NCBI GenBank assembly: GCA_037447655.1 | Contig: JBBHKE010002450.1 | Span: 1 to 64,000 of the forward strand | DNA from: Zygnema cylindricum | Lineage: Eukaryota > Streptophyta > Zygnematophyceae > Zygnematales > Zygnemataceae | DNA length: 64,000 bases | Direction: 5' to 3' | The notes under the pieces: generated by a model | Database searches by the model: none | What the model was told of the DNA's origin: nothing | Seen by the model: the letters and a program-made list of their open reading frames with translations, nothing else | Position numbers and translations under genes: made by a program | Shown here: piece after piece, positions 1 through 19,323 of the stretch | Layout of the letters: each line of letters opens with the position of its first letter | How positions within the stretch are numbered: the stretch's first letter is position 1

Positions 1-2562
1 TTATCAATGTCGCTGCTGGACTCCTGGCACATAACATTTGTATTCATTCCTACACTGAAATTGTGAAGAAAATGTTTTTGAAAGTACTTGTTACAAATAC
101 ATTTTCGAGATATTTATGTAGAATTAATCGAACGTCGTTTAAAGATGAAGCCTTCTGCTGAAGACAAGCACATAAATTTTAGGCTCATACCCAAAGGCTC
201 ATAATGTGTGACAATAGTTATGTTTTTCAGTACTTCATTATATGTGTATCATCAGTATAGGACTGAATGAGCTTGATACAGAAACGATAACTTTCCTTTG
301 TTTTCAATTTAAATGATACAAAAAAAAATAAAAAAATCACGTTATGGAATGTGTCTCTGAAAATTGTGAAGACAAGACTACTATGTGGGTCTCGGCTTAA
401 AAAGGGAAATTGGTTTCTCTCTGAAAATAACTACTTAAGAAATGTTTTTGATTGGTTCCTGACAAAGAACTTTAAAGGAGAGGACACAGAGAAAATATTC
501 AGTAACTGAATATCTATCTAGACTTGAGAATGTCCCTCTCATGCATTGTTCCAAAATTGCACACTAAAAAAAAGTATGATATTCAAGGAAATCGTAAAAA
601 ATGTGAGATATTGCTTTATTTATTTAATACTTTTAAGTCGTAATAAAAGCACTCTATAAAACCATAGAGCCATTTATTTGATGCACAAATAGTATAAAGG
701 GAATCCGAACATAACAAAATATGTAGCAAACTTGGATACATGTGAAGAAAAACAGTTTAAACGGTTAAAGCAATTAAACAGTTAGAACAGACAAAACAGT
801 TAAAACAGTTGGAAATATATTAAAGAAAACCACCAAGAGCACCAACTAAAATAACTCAAAAATGTAAATACTAATATTGATCTTTCTACAAAGAGTTTGA
901 TGACACGCTAAAATTATATTTTGATTATACAAAACATGTATTACAAAGGCTCAGACTTTATAAAATTGTCATTTTTTAAAAGTAGACTGTAAATTTGCCT
1001 GGAATAGTACACTCACATAATCATTTATGTAACTTTTGACTCGTTGACTCTTTAACCATCCTATTACAAAGCTTGAAACTGCAAAACACAAAAAAAAACA
1101 AAGAGAAAGAGCAGAACAAGTCGTCTTCTATTGGCTTGCCGCGTTTATTGCTCCCACCTTATTGGCCGCCCAAAGCTCTTATTCTACTATTTATTTAAAT
1201 TTTATTTAAAATCCTATCAACGTCCGTCAAAAAAGTATCAAACCAATATTCGCCGAATACTTGTCGTATATCCGTCGCATATCCGTGGCTTGAAGGGACA
1301 ATTTATTGCTCCATTGACCAAGCTTAACCGCAAGCCTCCAAAAACCTTCCATTTCGTCCGTCTTTTTTTCTCGAACTTATTTTTCTTGCTCGGATCTTCC
1401 GTTTGCCGACGAATTTTTTTTCAGTCCGAACGTATTTTCTGTCTGCCCGATTTATTTATTTTAATCTTACCCGAAAATTCTGGCGACCGCCACGTCAGCA
1501 CGTCAGCTGCTTTTTTTTTATGACCGGAACACAAATCATGCCTCCGCGGCTGCGAAAATAGCCAATAGCAGAAGGGGTACAATCTTGACCGTTACAGATT
1601 CTAAATAACTGCGGATTCGAACTAAATTTGGATTTCGTAATAGAAACACAATTATCTTTTGCGAGAAGTTTGTAATTGGCGCCCTTGCACACGTGTGGAA
1701 TTTTAGCACCTGTACGGAAAATTGCAAAGTTGTACGGACTACGTCAGATTGAGAAAGCCAAAAAGTGAAGGAAAAGAACAAACACAAAAGACAATAACGC
1801 AGAGAAAACGGAGAACTATACATAGAAAGGAAACATAGAGTCAGGAACTCAGACAAAAAAACATAAAAAAAAAGTAAAAAAAACATTAAAAAAAAAAGTA
1901 ATAGAAGTAAAGAAAGAATCAAACCACGGTTTCACATCCAAAAAAAGAAAAATGGAAACTTGCATACAACTTTTAAAGTGTGTAAAAAGTAACTTTTAAA
2001 ACTGGAACTGGAAGTACAAATGTACGGCAACCATGCGAATGTACGGAAAATGTACAACCGTACGGCATCAGTACAAGTGTACGGCAACCGAACTGCGAAG
2101 TCAACCACAATCCGATGAAGACAAAACCAAAATTTTAACTGAGGTAGAAAAACGAATACAACTGTAAGCGTAAAACTGGACCAAAACTGGAACAGTGAAC
2201 TGGAACTGTAACTGCAAATGGAACTTGTCAAATTTTTAAAACTGGAATTGAAACTGGAACTAAAACAGTAACTGGAACTAACGACAAAAAGGAACTGGAA
2301 CTGGAACTAAAACACGATCTGGCACATAGAACTCGACTATATAAAATTCTGTAAAAAAAATGTCTCCGAGCGTAATCCGTACACGCACTATGGAATCTCA
2401 ATTTTCATTTTTTCACATAATAAAATTCAAAAATACCGCACGAAATAAAATCTCTGGTACTGTATTTTGGCAGTGTAACGCACGAAAAACAAAAAAAATA
2501 AAAATATAACTGTGACCTTGAAAACTCAAAAAGTGAAACCGAATTGAAAGGTGAAACTAACA

Positions 2563-2625
2563 TTTAAAATTCAAAATTGTGTGTTTAAAATTCAAAATTG
2601 TGTGTTTAAAATTCAAAATTGTGTA
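2563..2625. repeat. 21-bp tandem repeat, three copies
   Basis: Three adjacent copies of the unit tttaaaattcaaaattgtgt plus g (2563-2583, 2584-2604, 2605-2625). The copies are identical except for the last bases of the third. It lies in noncoding DNA and no function is evident. Confidence 0.85.
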
Positions 2626-2699
2626 TTTAATCAATCAGGAATTAAATGGATGGAATTTGAAACATGGAAATTGAATGGATGGACATGATCTGAATGGAA

Positions 2700-2790
2700 G
2701 GAATAGAATGGAGGGAAAGGGGAGGGGAGGGGGAGGGGAGGGAGGGAGGGAGGGAGGAGGGAGGGGGGGGGGAGGGAGGGAGGGAGGAAT
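2700..2790. repeat. G-rich purine tract (GGGA/GGGGA)n
   Basis: An almost uninterrupted purine stretch of GGGA and GGGGA units with a run of ten or so G near 2765. Repeated G3+ runs with one-base A spacers fit a G-quadruplex or triplex-forming tract. A GGAAT/GGATG-like degenerate repeat precedes it from about 2645. Confidence 0.8.
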
Positions 2791-4189
2791 TAATTAAAAA
2801 AAGGGGGGAGGAAAGGAATAAAGAAATGAAAATTCAATAAAATCAGTGGTTTTTGTTGTTGATTTTAATGCCTAAGTTTGTCAATTTATAAAAAAGATTC
2901 ATATTTTTAAAGCTTTTCCTTACATTGCTTTTTTTTTTTTTTCATTCGGAAAAAAAAAAAAAAATTATGCTTTGTAGTATTTGCTTTACAGGAAAAAGAA
3001 AAAAAAAACCGCCAAATGGACCCAAAAATTCAAAAAAAAATGTTCATTTTTTTTTTTTAATTGTTTAATAAACTATTCATTTTAATTCCATTTTTTTTCC
3101 TAAAAAATGGGGTGATTCCCAGCATGCCACGTGGCAATTTCTCACCTGCCATTGCGCTCCAAAAAACCAGAAGACACGTCAGCAACGCTGCGAGACGCCA
3201 GCTGGACCACTTGTACGGAGAAGTGCTCATGGTCGGTGCTTCAATTTCCCGCCAAAAAAAGAACAAAAAACGGAAATAGCGTTGTTGGAATTGGCAAAAA
3301 CGGAGTCCTATTTCCTATTTAAGCCTTGTTTTTTTTTTTTTTTTTCTTCAGTTTATTTTTTCAATTTGTTTTTGCTGTTTGTTTTTTAAATATGTTTTTT
3401 TAATTTGTTTTTTTATTTTTGTTTTTTTAGTTTGTTTTTTCTGCTAAGCCGTCTGAAAATATGCTTTCCTTTACTTCACACTACAGGTAACCGTATGTAC
3501 GATTTCCGGATTTTACGCGGACACTACTTGACACGTGGCAGCTTATGACGTGATTACATTCGTCAAGTGGATAGTACATCCTGTACGGAACGACCGACCT
3601 ATCGTGGCGACTTGATTTTTCCGTCAAAGACTTTCGCTAGAGTTAAGATTCTGTACGGCTTCACTGTTTTCATCTCCAAAAGTACAGGTAAGCCAAATCT
3701 TTAGCCGCCCCCTGAAGAAAATAAAATCTAAAGCGACAAAATAGGTATGACGTCATATAGTACTCGTCTGATGCTGTGGTAACTAGAATGGCTTCTTGTC
3801 GGCTAAAAGTACAATTTTGACGTGTCGGTGCAGTTATTGATCGTTGCAATTTGAGACTGTTCGATGAAGACAATTGTACTTATATGTACTTTTCGTACTA
3901 TCTCAAGACTCGTATCTGACTTGTGGTACAGTAGGAGATCGCCTATCTAATATTGAACAGGGAACAGGGACACCACACTATTTATTGATGAACTGTTTAG
4001 GAAGTCATTTGTCGTTTCTGTGACTCATAAAGTACACTTTCAGTACCTGGTCGGCAGGGTGAATACCTACAACAGTACGGTTACGTACAGAAATTTTGTC
4101 GTAATGTAATGATTTTGAAGTACATTCTAGTAATACGTTCTATTACAAGTGTAGCGTTCGTTGTTTTGTCGAATTCGTAACATAGTTTT

Positions 4190-4345
4190 TAGCATAGTTC
4201 AAAAGTAGGTGACAGTACACCCATACAATATGCCTATTGTACGTAAATTTTACAATACTACCTTAAGACCATAGTTGTTCAAATCGCGCGATTTTTTCCT
4301 TTTTTCCGATTGAAACGTATAATTCGTGACTTTTGAAAAAATCGT
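4190..4345. mobile_element. Fragment of the CATAGTTCAAAAG foldback transposon
   Basis: The start catagttcaaaagtaggtg and the following caatatgcc and ccttaagacc blocks match the internal part of the foldback element at 16723-18298. The stretch 4276-4345 matches about 18040-18112 in inverse orientation (nttgaacaactat, gaaacgtataattcgtgac). No terminal duplication was found, so this is a partial copy. Confidence 0.6.
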
Positions 4346-5570
4346 AAAAAAACGTGTACTGTAAACTGAAACTGACATTTTACGAAAGCTGTCGCATTTC
4401 TGCTTCCTCCAAATCCATATTGGTTTGACGTTGTCTGTCTTCAAATCTTTCCCATTGTTTTTCATTTTAATTTACTTCCTCCTGAGTTTGATATTTCTGT
4501 CTCGTTTCTGCCTTTTAACTCCTTTTATTCCAATGGACCCAGATGGCTTACCATCACACTTTCTTAATACTGCTCAATCTCAATAAGACACTCCTGCCTA
4601 GGTCAAGAAATTTCGACCAGTAAACAGCAAGGCTGGTTGACAGGGCACAATACTTTTCTATGTTACGCAGTTAACATCCAGCCACATCATATGACACACA
4701 AAATATTAAGAAATCTGTCAGGAAGATTGTAAATAATTTTGCCATTTCCTTCCATGACCATTCAAATGGGTATACCATCAGATTTCCATTATGTCAGCTG
4801 CTTACAAAAAATTGAGCACAAAAATACATATGCACATTTGGTATCAACATCACTATCCGGCATAGGACAACATGATTTAACCAAAAAAGCTCAAAAAACC
4901 AACGTGTGATAAACTAAATCAGTTTCAGCGTTAACAATCGTTTAAAAAAAAAATGACAGTACTTGTGGAAACAGGGTATGAACTGTTTTTTTGACGTCTT
5001 TGTAAGAGCATCGTACCCACTTCTCTCCCCCACTTCTAGCTTTCCACTTCATCCTTTGAATTCCACACCGTCAAAAAAGGTGTTATATAACACTCCCAGA
5101 GAAACAAAACAGTAACGAAACACATTTTAAGCATTCAAAAATAATGCCACCATAGCGGTTCTATCATTAAGGCGATACACTCGATACCAAATCATTTGTT
5201 TGATGAAATCTTTCCTGGACTAGACAGAGATAACCTAGTGAAAAGTATTCCAGAATCTGTCACACTAAGCCAGGCCGCCTGAAGCAGTCAAAGCAGCAAA
5301 AAGATATGCTGACTTCCTTTGATACCATCTTTTTACACTTCTTAGTAAGTATATTTTCAATACTGCAGTAAGTATATTTTCAACCTGAATAATACTTGCT
5401 CTATATCTTTAACCAGAAGATTCTCTCTGGACTAACAAAAGAACATAGATCAAACTGCTTCAGTAACCTGATAAGTTATCATCAACCTATTGCTTTTACA
5501 AAAAAAAATACTGTCAAAAACACAAACGACAATGTAAAATTTCTGTCCCCACTACCAGTCCCTTACTTTT

Positions 5571-12075
<6,505 letters not shown>

Positions 12076-12273
12076 AGCTCACGGAGTTTAGATAACAAGT
12101 AAGAACAATGGATGAGACTGGAATATAGACACTCAAATAACTGTGACCTCAACGAGTAAAAAGTAATGAGAAATTAGGATGACCTAGCGAGAACGTAGAT
12201 TCAAACGGATAGGAAGCTGCATTTGTAACACGAGAATCTCGTTTGATATGGTATCGGTGAATTGAGGGAAGCT

Positions 12274-12283
12274 GCCACGTGGC
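12274..12283. promoter_or_regulatory. G-box palindrome GCCACGTGGC upstream of glycolate oxidase
   Basis: A perfect 10-bp palindrome with the CACGTG core, about 200 bp upstream of the glycolate oxidase start codon. G-boxes bind bZIP and bHLH factors and are common in light-regulated photosynthetic promoters, so the site fits a photorespiratory gene. The same core also recurs in several repeats of this window, so it may be part of an old transposon rather than a selected promoter element. I did not find a convincing TATA box for this gene. Confidence 0.45.
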
Positions 12284-12579
12284 AATCTGACAGCCACCAT
12301 TCTTGCCGAGGGACATTCCCCCTTCCAGTTGGATGTGGTGGTCGTGAATGAGGCTGGGATTGATGTCCCGGAGGAGGAATTCACGCAACCGTCCATAATC
12401 GTACATAGATGTGTACTATTTATATAGAATTTGTACTTTATTTGTACCTTTTTTGGGTGAGTCTACCTGCTGTAATATTACCTACATCTTGGCGTGCTTA
12501 AAGATAGCGATCATAACGCCAAAGGGAGTCAGAGTGGGCACGGATGGATTTTATCATTTTATGCGTGCAGTGAACTGTA

Positions 12580-12796
12580 CACCGCCAATCGCTATTAGCG
12601 TAGAAGTTTCTTTAGCTTATACGAATAACTAGCGTGGTTTACGCTAATTGGGAATTTGGAAATTTTCGAAGAAGTCGATTACTCTAATTAGGAATTAGGG
12701 TTTTTTTCAAATAGTGTGGATAATTCTATTTGATAATAAAACAAAAAAAAAGCGGGACGGGATTAGCGTACACAACGCTAATAGCGATTGGCGGTG
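12580..12796. mobile_element. TA-flanked MITE with 21-bp perfect terminal inverted repeats
   Basis: Starts caccgccaatcgctattagcg and ends with its exact reverse complement; both ends are flanked by TA (12578-12579 and 12797-12798). The size (217 bp), TA duplication and absence of coding potential fit a Tc1/mariner-type (Stowaway-like) MITE. The ends resemble the CACCGTGAATCGC family elsewhere in the window. Confidence 0.85.
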
Positions 12797-12921
12797 TACT
12801 GAACCGTGCGTTTTTTGGGCTCTGTGAACCTGAGCTGTCGGTTTCGCGCATTTTTATGGATCCACCTTGCCCCCCAATTATCATTTCATTTTACGACGCG
12901 CTGCGCCGCGCGGCCGTGAAA

Positions 12922-12923
<2 letters not shown>

Positions 12924-12954
<31 letters not shown>
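12924..12954. repeat. (TA)n microsatellite
   Basis: About 15 TA dinucleotides, followed about 25 bp later by a 17-20 bp A run. Confidence 0.95.
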
Positions 12955-12956
<2 letters not shown>

Positions 12957-13266
12957 AAGGGTTTTTTATTATTTGTGTTTAAAAAAAAAAAAAAAAAACA
13001 CAAACACATAGTAAAACACCCTAAACGTGTAAACCCTAACCAGATACCTGGTAGTATTTTGTAATGGTGAAACTTACGGTGCATTTAGCACGGTGAAATG
13101 AGGGTACCCAGTGTACACCATACCGACCAAACATGTAAGGAACCCTGTATGTACTTCTGCAAAGCGAAAGGTTTCGACTCTCAAATGTACGAACGAATCC
13201 GTATAAGGCAAGTCTCCACGCGTCGCATCACGGCAGTTTTGTGCTCCGATGTTCAAATGTTTTTAC

Positions 13267-13694
13267 TAGTGTTGTGTATCGGTAAAAAAATTATCGCGAT
13301 TACACCGATACCGATAGTTATCGGTTATCGAACAGTCAGAGTTACCGATACCTTTTATACTTTTTGTCCGTATTACACGTGGCAGGTTTCTAGTGGATCC
13401 CAAGAAAAAAAAGGACAAAGCAATGGCGTCGGATGTGAAAGGTTCATCGTTTACGTGGTGCCGTACTAAAGCCGTACATATATTATGTCGGATATTGTAC
13501 TTTCGGCTTGTTCAAATGATGTGATTGGTAGACACCTCAATACGTTTATTTTTAATTATGATATACGTTATGATTGGTCGTATGTTTATCTGTACGGTCC
13601 GTGCATATATCCGCTTACCGATATATCAATTATCGGCTACCCGAAAATAGGCCCATATCGATTATTGGAAAATCCTTACCGATACACAACACTA
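13267..13694. mobile_element. hAT-like non-autonomous element 1
   Basis: Starts tagtgttgtgtatcggtaa and ends with the inverse (ttaccgatacacaacacta). It is flanked on both sides by the 8-bp word gtttttac (13259-13266 and 13695-13702). An 8-bp target duplication and TAGTG ends fit the hAT superfamily. The interior is rich in ATCGGT/ACCGAT words near both ends (subterminal repeats). No transposase is present. Confidence 0.85.
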
Positions 13695-13702
13695 GTTTTT
13701 AC

Positions 13703-14919
13703 TACACCACGAATCGCAATTAGAGTACAAAAACTTAAAAAAAAAATTAAAGTAATTAACGCTAATTTATGTGATAGAGCTTTTTCAACTAAATTTGTTT
13801 AAGTACTCTAATTTGGCACGCTAATATCCTCTACTGTAAATAAGGTATTTGTACTGTACTCTAATTACGATTCGCGGTGTAGTGCGGTGTATCAATAAAA
13901 ACTTATCGCGATAACAACGATACCGATTATTATCGGTTATTGATCGGTCAGAGGTCCCGATATATCGTCCGAGACCAACAAATTCCATATCAGCAATAAC
14001 TTAAAAAATATATAGTACGCATATTATAATGCTTATGTTCCGTATCTATTTAACTGATAAATATTACAGACAGCGCAGCACATAAACGTAGACAACTTTA
14101 TAATAATAATTTATTGTTATAAAAGTATACTACAGAAACGAAAAAAATAAATATATTGTAAAATTCGAGAATCAAACTTAAAAAAAAAATGAATAGACGA
14201 ACATAGCAGACTGAACCGTCGATGTCCAATTCGTACAGATTTCAACTTTTAAACGAAAAATACGTAGTATTCGTCTTTTTCATACTTTTAGGAAAATTCG
14301 TGTACATTTCACTGCACGACAATGTACAAAAACGTACGGAAAGCGTAATCTTAGGAAATCCTTAAAAGTTTGGAAAAGTACGGAAATTTATCAGAAATGT
14401 ACGAAAATGTATGAAAGAGTACCATGAAAAACCTAATAGTACGGAATATATACTAAAATATGAAGGAACGTACGGCAAGTACCTTGGAAACCCTAAAAAT
14501 TCCGTAAAATAACCCTAAAATGTACGAACATAGACGGACCACGTATGTAATTGTAAAAATATTGTATGGGTACAAAGTAAAGTACGCATTTTATTTACTT
14601 TTCATTATCGTTTGATGCGTACCATACGTAGTATTCGTTAGTTTATACTGTGCGTAATGTGCGCACGGGACATCTATGGAATGAACACATTTGTCAGACT
14701 GCCGCCATTTACAACCACCATATTTATTTGTGCGGTCCGTACAATTATCGCCGATAGTTTTTCGATATCGGTGTTATCGCCAATAACAACCGACAAATAT
14801 CGGTTATTTATCGGAGATAACACCGATGGCGATGTATTGTACCAATATATCGATTATCGGGTACCCGGAAAAAAGGTCCATATCGGATATCGACAAATCC
14901 TTACCGATAGACAACACTA
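13703..14919. mobile_element. hAT-like non-autonomous element 2, tandem to element 1
   Basis: Right end matches element 1 (cttaccgatagacaacacta) and is followed by gtttttac (14920-14927). The left end (TA, then gtgcggtgtatc from 13884) is split by a MITE inserted at its first TA. With that MITE removed, the element is preceded by the gtttttac at 13695-13702. Elements 1 and 2 therefore share three copies of one 8-bp target word. No coding capacity is seen. Confidence 0.75.
13705..13881. mobile_element. TA-flanked MITE inside the left end of hAT element 2
   Basis: Left end caccacgaatcgcaattagag and right end ctctaattacgattcgcggtg are inverted repeats; TA lies on both sides (13703-13704 and 13882-13883). 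The insertion splits the hAT terminal TAGTG after TA, which fixes both the TA duplication and the order of insertion. Confidence 0.8.
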
Positions 14920-15109
14920 GTTTTTACGCTTAGGCGTGTATCCGACGTTTTAAACAGTTTTTGGACGTTTTTTTTAATTTTAGGCTTCATTTTTTTACTT
15001 TTGGTATTGTTTTCCGTATCAATGGTGCAGTATCGACAGACGTAAAATTTAGAAAATAAAAAGCTTTAAGTTCGAGAAAAAAAAAAGGAATAAAAGTATA
15101 AAACAAATA

Positions 15110-15825
15110 GCGGTACTTTCGCATGTAACCGAAACTTAGTCTTGTTACTTGGTTTTTTAGGGAAGATTCTCTGTACTACTTTCAGAGCATTCTGATGTAA
15201 ACACAAATAACTTGTTACTTAAAAATGTGACTTACGTAGACGTGTACGAAACAATGCGACAGATGAAGTGGTACACAAAATGAGGCGAAACTTCCACTCG
15301 ACTTCAATTTGAGGCGTCTCTCCACACACAGTTTAATTTTTGTGACTTCGTAATGTCTGTACGCCACATTGTCGACGTGTCGAAACTCTTAATTACCTTT
15401 CGCTGTCGCACAGTAATGCGGTTTCGTTTTTCGTTTTCCCACTTGGCGACATGTGCCCAATGTCTTTCTTACGCCGTATGTGTTTGAGAGAGACGGCTCC
15501 TGTAAGGAAATCAGCGCACGGAAAACAGTACGCACAGGCTGGAAACGTGCAGTGTGTTTTTTTGGTACTCCGCGCACAAAAATTGTAAAAATCTTCCGAC
15601 ACGAGCGACAGCGTCTGCCTATTCGCTCACCTCATTGGACTTAAGTGGGTAGAAATGAGGTAGACGACAAACTACTATACGTATAAAGTTTAAAGGTAAC
15701 GCAACTTGTACGGTGGTAATTTATATTTTTTGGTACGGCAGTGGATTTCCTCGTTTTTTTCTAAGTTATGAAAAGAAAACGACAGAAAATAACTGTGACT
15801 TTAGCACATGCGAAAGTACCCTAAG
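15110..15825. mobile_element. Candidate inverted-repeat element (GGTACTTTCGCATGT ends)
   Basis: The word ggtactttcgcatgt near 15112 is repeated in inverse orientation near 15810 (acatgcgaaagtacc), about 700 bp apart. I could not identify a clear target duplication or coding region, so this is a tentative non-autonomous DNA transposon. Confidence 0.4.
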
Positions 15826-16722
15826 ATAAAAAATGAAAAACAAAGTTATGAGTTCCAAAGTTCCAAAGGTATCGGAGCCTATCTATGACTCCCTTCCATT
15901 GGATCGTGGAATAATTAAAAGAGTGCTACAGTAATGTCAGTAATGATTACCTCTGGATTCGAGGACCCAGATTCAAAGTTGATTTTGTCGCTAGCATGTA
16001 ACGAATCATGTACTTTTAGGATGGAGGGTACAGATTCGGCCAATTTCTACAAAAGGTACAGTAATGCGACGGCTTGTCACCTACCGGTACCTTCTGTACA
16101 ATTTGACTGTACGGCTGCGAATCGACCGCGGGTGTGAAATCTAATGTACTTGAGATGTAATACGACTAGGGCCAAAATGCCGGAAAAACCGTAACCATTG
16201 TGAATTTGCCGCGTGTATGTGATTGTATCCATATTGGAGCGGGAAAATCACTTATGTCCTATGCTGCAGAAACGACAAACCAAAGTCAGTGTGAGATTTG
16301 TCGGTCGGCCTTGTCAGCTATGTGATCAGTTTCGAAATTGGACATAAGCAGAATTCAGCTCTTAGCCTGACAACGTACTTTAATTCATCATTACTAAAAA
16401 GGACGGTTTGTAAGAAGACAACTGTTTCAGTCGTAAGTCCTAACTACCAGCTGTCAGTGTACTGTTTCACATGGATATTTTGTCGGTTTGATAAGTACCG
16501 AAAATAAGATTGGGTCGCAAACTCATGCCCTTTGTTTTCCCTTATAGTTAAATAAATTACTTCCTGTTTTTTAGCGCCTCCAACGAGCCTTTTGTCGCGA
16601 CGTGCTCTCCCGAACTACACGTATTTTTTTGGAAAATGAACTCCGGCCGTCTCCTTCGAGGCGTAAAATGTTGCCACGCGTCCTTAATAAGTCACATTTT
16701 GTAATTATTTACCATAGTTCAA

Positions 16723-18298
16723 AAGTAGGCATTTTTATGGTAGGCCTTTGGTAGGCGCACAAAACTTGGCACAAAACTCGTGCAGATTAGGCATGCTGTA
16801 TGTGTGTGCGTTGTGCACACTCTTGTATGAACGTACGAATCTGACGCATCATCATAGTACAGCGCACGCCGCGGGACGATTTTTTTTAGCGAACTGACAC
16901 GGCGTAGGATGACATTTCAGAAAAAAAAAACTTTACGTAAGTCCTATCGTAAGTTGTGTTATGGGCTTTTCATGTGATCTTCTTAGATCGCTACTTTGAT
17001 CAGCGACCGTTCGATCGTCCAAAACTGACGGTTTAAATAAAAAATAACTCAAAACTCACGGAAAAATAAAAATTTCTCCGAATGTTTTGCAAAATTTAGA
17101 CATGACGTTTAATTCTCTATCGATCGATGTGCAACTCAACCCTGGTACCATATTTTTTCATTTTGCGACCAATACAATATGGGTCTTAAGGCCATATTGT
17201 ATGTTTTGCTTACAATAGGCATATTGTATGGGCCTACTTTCACCTACTTTTGAACTATGTTATATACGCATTTTTGTCACAAAGACTGCTCACGTCGCCA
17301 CGTGTATGCTAAAATAATATTGGAGATGAAAAATATTCGCACGATAATTCAAAAGTAGGTGAAAGTAGGCCCATACAATATGCCCATTGTACACAAAACA
17401 TACAATATAACCTTAAGACCCATATTGTATTGGTCGCAAAACATAGTTGTTCATAGCGATTAGTGCGAACGTTTCAATCGCGACGAATTATACGAAACGA
17501 ACGCATTGAACTTTTGGAACAAATTGTTAAAAATCGTTAATGAATTTCTTTCCATACTATTCCGTACATGTAAAAATAAATAAATCTACATATAGCGCAG
17601 TTTGAAAGTTTTCCATTTAATGAGCGCTAAAATAGTATAAATATTTAAATAAATATCACACACTATGCTAGTATCGGAATTCCATCATTAACTAGTAGCG
17701 GAGAATGCAAATTTAGGTTACGCCACGAAAGTCTCACACTCGGGTTCGAACATCCGTAAGTGCATATTTTTATCAAATTCCGTCTGTCTGAGCCTATCTG
17801 ATAGGCAGCCATGGCCGCCTTCTCGAGAATGACCGTACATTTTCAATGAAACGACGTACAAGTTTCGTGATATTTATGTTCAGTTCACTGGACAGAAAGT
17901 ACCAATAACTGCGACGTATCTTTTCCTCAAATTCCGTACATTTCGTAAAAAAAACGAACATTCTACGGAAAACTTTATACTTTTCCCATAAATTGTCCGT
18001 TCAATTTATCGGACAGAAAGTACATCGCGTTTTATTGCGATTTTTTCAAAAGTCACGAATTATACGTTTCAATCGGAAAAATTGAAAAAATCGCACGATT
18101 TGAACAACTATGTTGCAAAATGAAAAAAAAAGTAACAAGGTTGAGTTCCACATCCTTCGACAAAGAATTAAACGTCATCGGACGGTCCTTGATCAAAGCA
18201 ACGATCAAAGTAGCGATATAAGAAGATCACATGAAAAGCGCATAACACGACTTGCGCCTACCAAAGGCCTACAATAAAACGCCTACTTTTGAACTATG
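16723..18298. mobile_element. Foldback element with catagttcaaaagtaggc ends
   Basis: The left end catagttcaaaagtaggca, then taggcctttggtaggcgca, is mirrored at the right end by tgcgcctaccaaaggcctac and cgcctacttttgaactatg. Inverted similarity continues inward (ttttcatgtgatcttctta with aagaagatcacatgaaaag). A second hairpin lies in the centre: 17165-17265 is inverted relative to 17345-17450 (caatatgggtcttaaggcc, caaaagtaggtgaaagtagg). No transposase is seen. Confidence 0.7.
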
Positions 18299-18487
18299 AT
18301 CTAAAACCTCATTCATCATGTCGCGCTGGCATGTATGGATTTTTCTTGGATCCATGCAACTTGGAGTGACTAGATATCAAAAATTTCAAAACTCATAAGA
18401 GGACAAAAGAAAACATCGCCAACATTATATAAAACCCTAAAGCCTTTGATTACTTGACAGATACAAAACAACAAATGGTCAAATTTG

Positions 18488-19323
18488 TAGTGTTGTGTAT
18501 CGGTAAATAATTATCACGATAACGCCGATACCGATAGCTATCGGTTATCGAGCGGTCAAAGGTCTTGATTTATCTGTACTTTTTGTCCCAAGTTCTTTCT
18601 ATCCGGTAAACTGAACGGAAATTTACGGGAAATGTACGGACGTTGACGAAAAAATACATTGCACTTTGGAGTACTTTCTGGTCGGTTAATTGGACATAAA
18701 TTTTACGGGAGCGTACGGCATTGTACTGCCAAACTGATGATCATGGAACGGTAAAAGGACGGCGAACTCAAAGTACAACGGACGCAAAAGAACATTCTGC
18801 ACATCGCGGGAATCGAACGGACGAATTTCAATGAGAAAATACGAGCGGACGGCCAACGTGAGCGCCGGCATCCCCGAATGACTCTTTTGGCGGCTTATGT
18901 CAAAAAAGTCGGCGTATTGACACGTGGCAATTTTCCAGTGGATCCCAAAGAAAAAAGGGACAAAGCCATGGCGTCGGATGTGAAAGGTACATAGTTTTAA
19001 CTGGAGCCATACTAAAGCCGTATATATCTTATGCCGACTACTGTACTTTCAGCTTGTACAAATGATATGATTGGTAGGCACCTGAGCAAATAGGGGTTGA
19101 GAGTAGGGCGTGTCGGGGGAATAACAAATATAGTTGAGTGAACTTGCCATACATTTATTTGTACGGTCCATACATATATCGCCGATAGTTATCGATATCG
19201 GTGTTATCACCGATAATAACCGATAAATATCGGTTATTTATCGGCGATAACCCCGATAACGATAAATCGTACCGATATATCGATTATCGGCTACCCGATA
19301 ATTTGTTACAGTAGTCCACACTA
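18488..19323. mobile_element. hAT-like non-autonomous element 3, eroded right end
   Basis: Starts tagtgttgtgtatcggtaaa like hAT element 1 and shares its interior (cacgtggca, agtggatcccaa, atggcgtcggatgtgaaagg) and ATCGGT-rich flanks. The right terminus is degenerate (gtccacacta) and no matching 8-bp duplication is clear, so the boundary is approximate. Confidence 0.65.

Larger units (their letters stand above)
1..5570. other. Gene-free region left of the glycolate oxidase gene
   Basis: I see no supportable gene here. The open frames are short, have no recognisable domains and lie in AT-rich or homopolymer sequence. Contents include degenerate AAACAGTT repeats near 745-815, degenerate ACTGGA-type repeats at about 2000-2330, a 21-bp tandem repeat (2563-2625), a G-rich purine tract (2700-2790), long A and T runs (2930-3060, 3330-3440), a G-box palindrome near 3127 and a fragment of a foldback transposon (4190-4345). 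The 3' UTR of the minus-strand gene should lie just below 5571, but I could not fix a poly(A) site. Confidence 0.7.

Noticed and set aside
1131-2231. Open frames of 99-130 codons
   Set aside because: Hydrophobic, low-complexity products of T-rich DNA on both strands with no recognisable family; no splice or promoter context.
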